DNA of 64,000 nucleotides, from the NCBI GenBank assembly GCA_043553855.1, contig CP121336.1:248001-312000 (forward strand), read 5' to 3'. The stretch is from JAUIAS01 sp030425395. GTDB taxonomy: Bacteria > Pseudomonadota > Alphaproteobacteria > Rhodobacterales > Rhodobacteraceae. The position numbers and the translations under genes were made by a program. Below are positions 63,173-64,000 of the stretch, one piece after another (within the stretch, counting starts at the first letter, position 1; each line of letters starts with the position of its first letter). A model generated the notes under the pieces. The model was not told the origin of the DNA. It was given only the letters and a program-made list of their open reading frames with translations, and made no database searches.

Positions 63173-64000
63173 ATGACACATGTACCCAACACCCTCCGCC
63201 AGATCGAAGACCTGCCCGACGTGGGCATCACCCTGTCCGACGGCACCCGCCTTTCGGCGCGCGTCTGGCGCCCCGTGGACGCGGGCGACGATCCCGTCCC
63301 GGCGATTCTGGAATACCTGCCCTATCGCAAGCGTGACGGAACCGCCGCCCGAGATGCCCTGACGCATCCCTATTTTGCGGCGCGTGGCTATGCCTGTATC
63401 CGGGTCGACATGCGCGGCAACGGCGACAGCGAAGGGCTGATGGACGACGAATACAGCGCACAGGAACTGGCCGATGGGGTCGAGGTGATCAACTGGCTGG
63501 CCGCGCAGCCCTGGTGCACCGGCAAGGTGGGCATGATGGGGATCAGCTGGGGCGGGTTCAACGGATTGCAGATCGCAGCCCTTGGCCCAGATCCGCTCAA
63601 GGCGGTGATCACCTTGTGTTCAACCGTCGACCGTTATGCTGATGATATCCATTACAAGGGCGGGTGCCTGCTGAATGAAAACCTCGGCTGGGGCGCAACA
63701 ATGTGGGCCTATTCCTCGCGTCCGCCCGATCCGGCCCTGCGCGACAAATGGCACGAAATGTGGCTTGAACGCCTCGAGGCCGAACCTTACCTTCCCGCGC
63801 TCTGGTTGCGCCACCAGCGCCGCGATGCCTATTGGGAACACGGGTCGGTGTGCGAGGATTACAGCAAGCTGTCGGCAAAGGTTCTGGCCATTGGCGGTTG
63901 GGGGGACGCCTATAAGAATACCGTGCCCCGGATCGTGGCTGACCTGCCCGGATCAAAGGGTATCCTTGGCCCATGGGTTCACAAATACCCACATTTCGCA
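63173..64000 (+). CDS. CocE/NonD-family hydrolase (Xaa-Pro dipeptidyl-peptidase S15-like), 3' end outside window
   Basis: 276 codons are visible and the frame continues past the right edge. GISWGGFNGLQIAAL holds the nucleophile Ser125 of the alpha/beta-hydrolase. LEYLPYRKRDGT and VRVDMRGNGDSEG are family motifs. ATG at 63173 is the first good start. Family members include cocaine esterase, glutaryl-7-ACA acylase and X-prolyl dipeptidyl aminopeptidase; substrate unknown. Confidence 0.9.
   Translation, partial: MTHVPNTLRQIEDLPDVGITLSDGTRLSARVWRPVDAGDDPVPAILEYLPYRKRDGTAARDALTHPYFAARGYACIRVDMRGNGDSEGLMDDEYSAQELADGVEVINWLAAQPWCTGKVGMMGISWGGFNGLQIAALGPDPLKAVITLCSTVDRYADDIHYKGGCLLNENLGWGATMWAYSSRPPDPALRDKWHEMWLERLEAEPYLPALWLRHQRRDAYWEHGSVCEDYSKLSAKVLAIGGWGDAYKNTVPRIVADLPGSKGILGPWVHKYPHFA

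Noticed and set aside
1..64000. CRISPR array, prophage or insertion sequence
   Set aside because: No regular spacer-repeat series, no transposase or phage structural gene was seen. The dispersed repeat copies are too short and scattered for an array.

Overview
The window reads as chromosomal DNA of an alphaproteobacterium, most likely a marine Rhodobacteraceae (Roseobacter-type) bacterium. This rests on high GC, typical family members (form II CoxL-like protein, MetR/metF pair, DUF1127 gene beside a LysR gene, TIGR00282 phosphoesterase near yebC, excalibur lipoprotein, an RNase P RNA), and a dispersed intergenic repeat with core TTTCTCGTTTCAAATACCC. No rRNA, phage, transposase, integrase or CRISPR array was seen. 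It contains one tRNA (Leu-UAA) and the RNase P RNA.

Layout. 1-3767 (minus): apparent cell-envelope polymer genes: membrane sulfatase/phosphotransferase-like protein, a small exported YIDPGSG protein, a free-standing YidC/Oxa1-like protein and a nucleotidyltransferase cut by the window edge. 3932-8672: tRNA-Leu, a TPR protein, and an Lrp-type regulator divergent from putA. 8805-10091: an orphan lysine-rich protein with a peptidoglycan-binding-like N-terminus and an Ala/Gly-rich membrane region. 10618-15633: rhomboid protease, GFA protein, inositol-monophosphatase-family protein, oxidoreductase, and divergent metR/metF. 15746-19064: DUF2235 hydrolase overlapping an orphan form II CoxL-like gene. 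19534-29157: valS, acyl-CoA synthetase, crotonase, SMP-30-like protein, two PLP aminotransferases. 29314-36379: ABC exporter, glycosyltransferase, YgfZ, yebC, EamA transporter, TIGR00282 phosphoesterase, 5-formyl-THF cyclo-ligase. 36376-41924: mgtE, two purine-type deaminases meeting tail to tail, HisN-like phosphatase, XRE regulator. 42293-47305: quinone oxidoreductase, LysR/DUF1127 pair, Bax-inhibitor-1 protein, spermidine-synthase-like membrane protein. 47447-51601: rpmG, rnpB, AmpD-like amidase, excalibur lipoprotein, gatA, gatC. 51762-54337: UPF0173 hydrolase, tadA, rluB. 54439-60381: XpaC/TelA/DUF2927/SPFH-GYF/zinc-ribbon membrane locus. 60896-64000: nitroreductase, dtd, glycerate kinase, and a CocE/NonD hydrolase cut by the edge.

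Most genes are housekeeping. The strongest candidate for an under-described system is 54439-60381: a 29-residue membrane peptide, XpaC, TelA, a DUF2927 lipoprotein, an SPFH protein carrying a GYF-like domain between poly-proline tracts, and a zinc-ribbon membrane protein, with an antisense CZB zinc-sensor gene between the last two. It recalls Bacillus TelA/XpaC and YdjGHI (PspA-anchoring) membrane-stress modules, but no PspA is visible. Other points of interest are the left-edge surface-polymer cluster with its own YidC-like protein, the orphan effector-like protein at 8805-10091, the orphan CoxL overlapped by a DUF2235 gene, and an exact 26-bp inverted pair of the dispersed repeat upstream of valS.

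All calls come from reading translations and motifs by eye; no database search was run.
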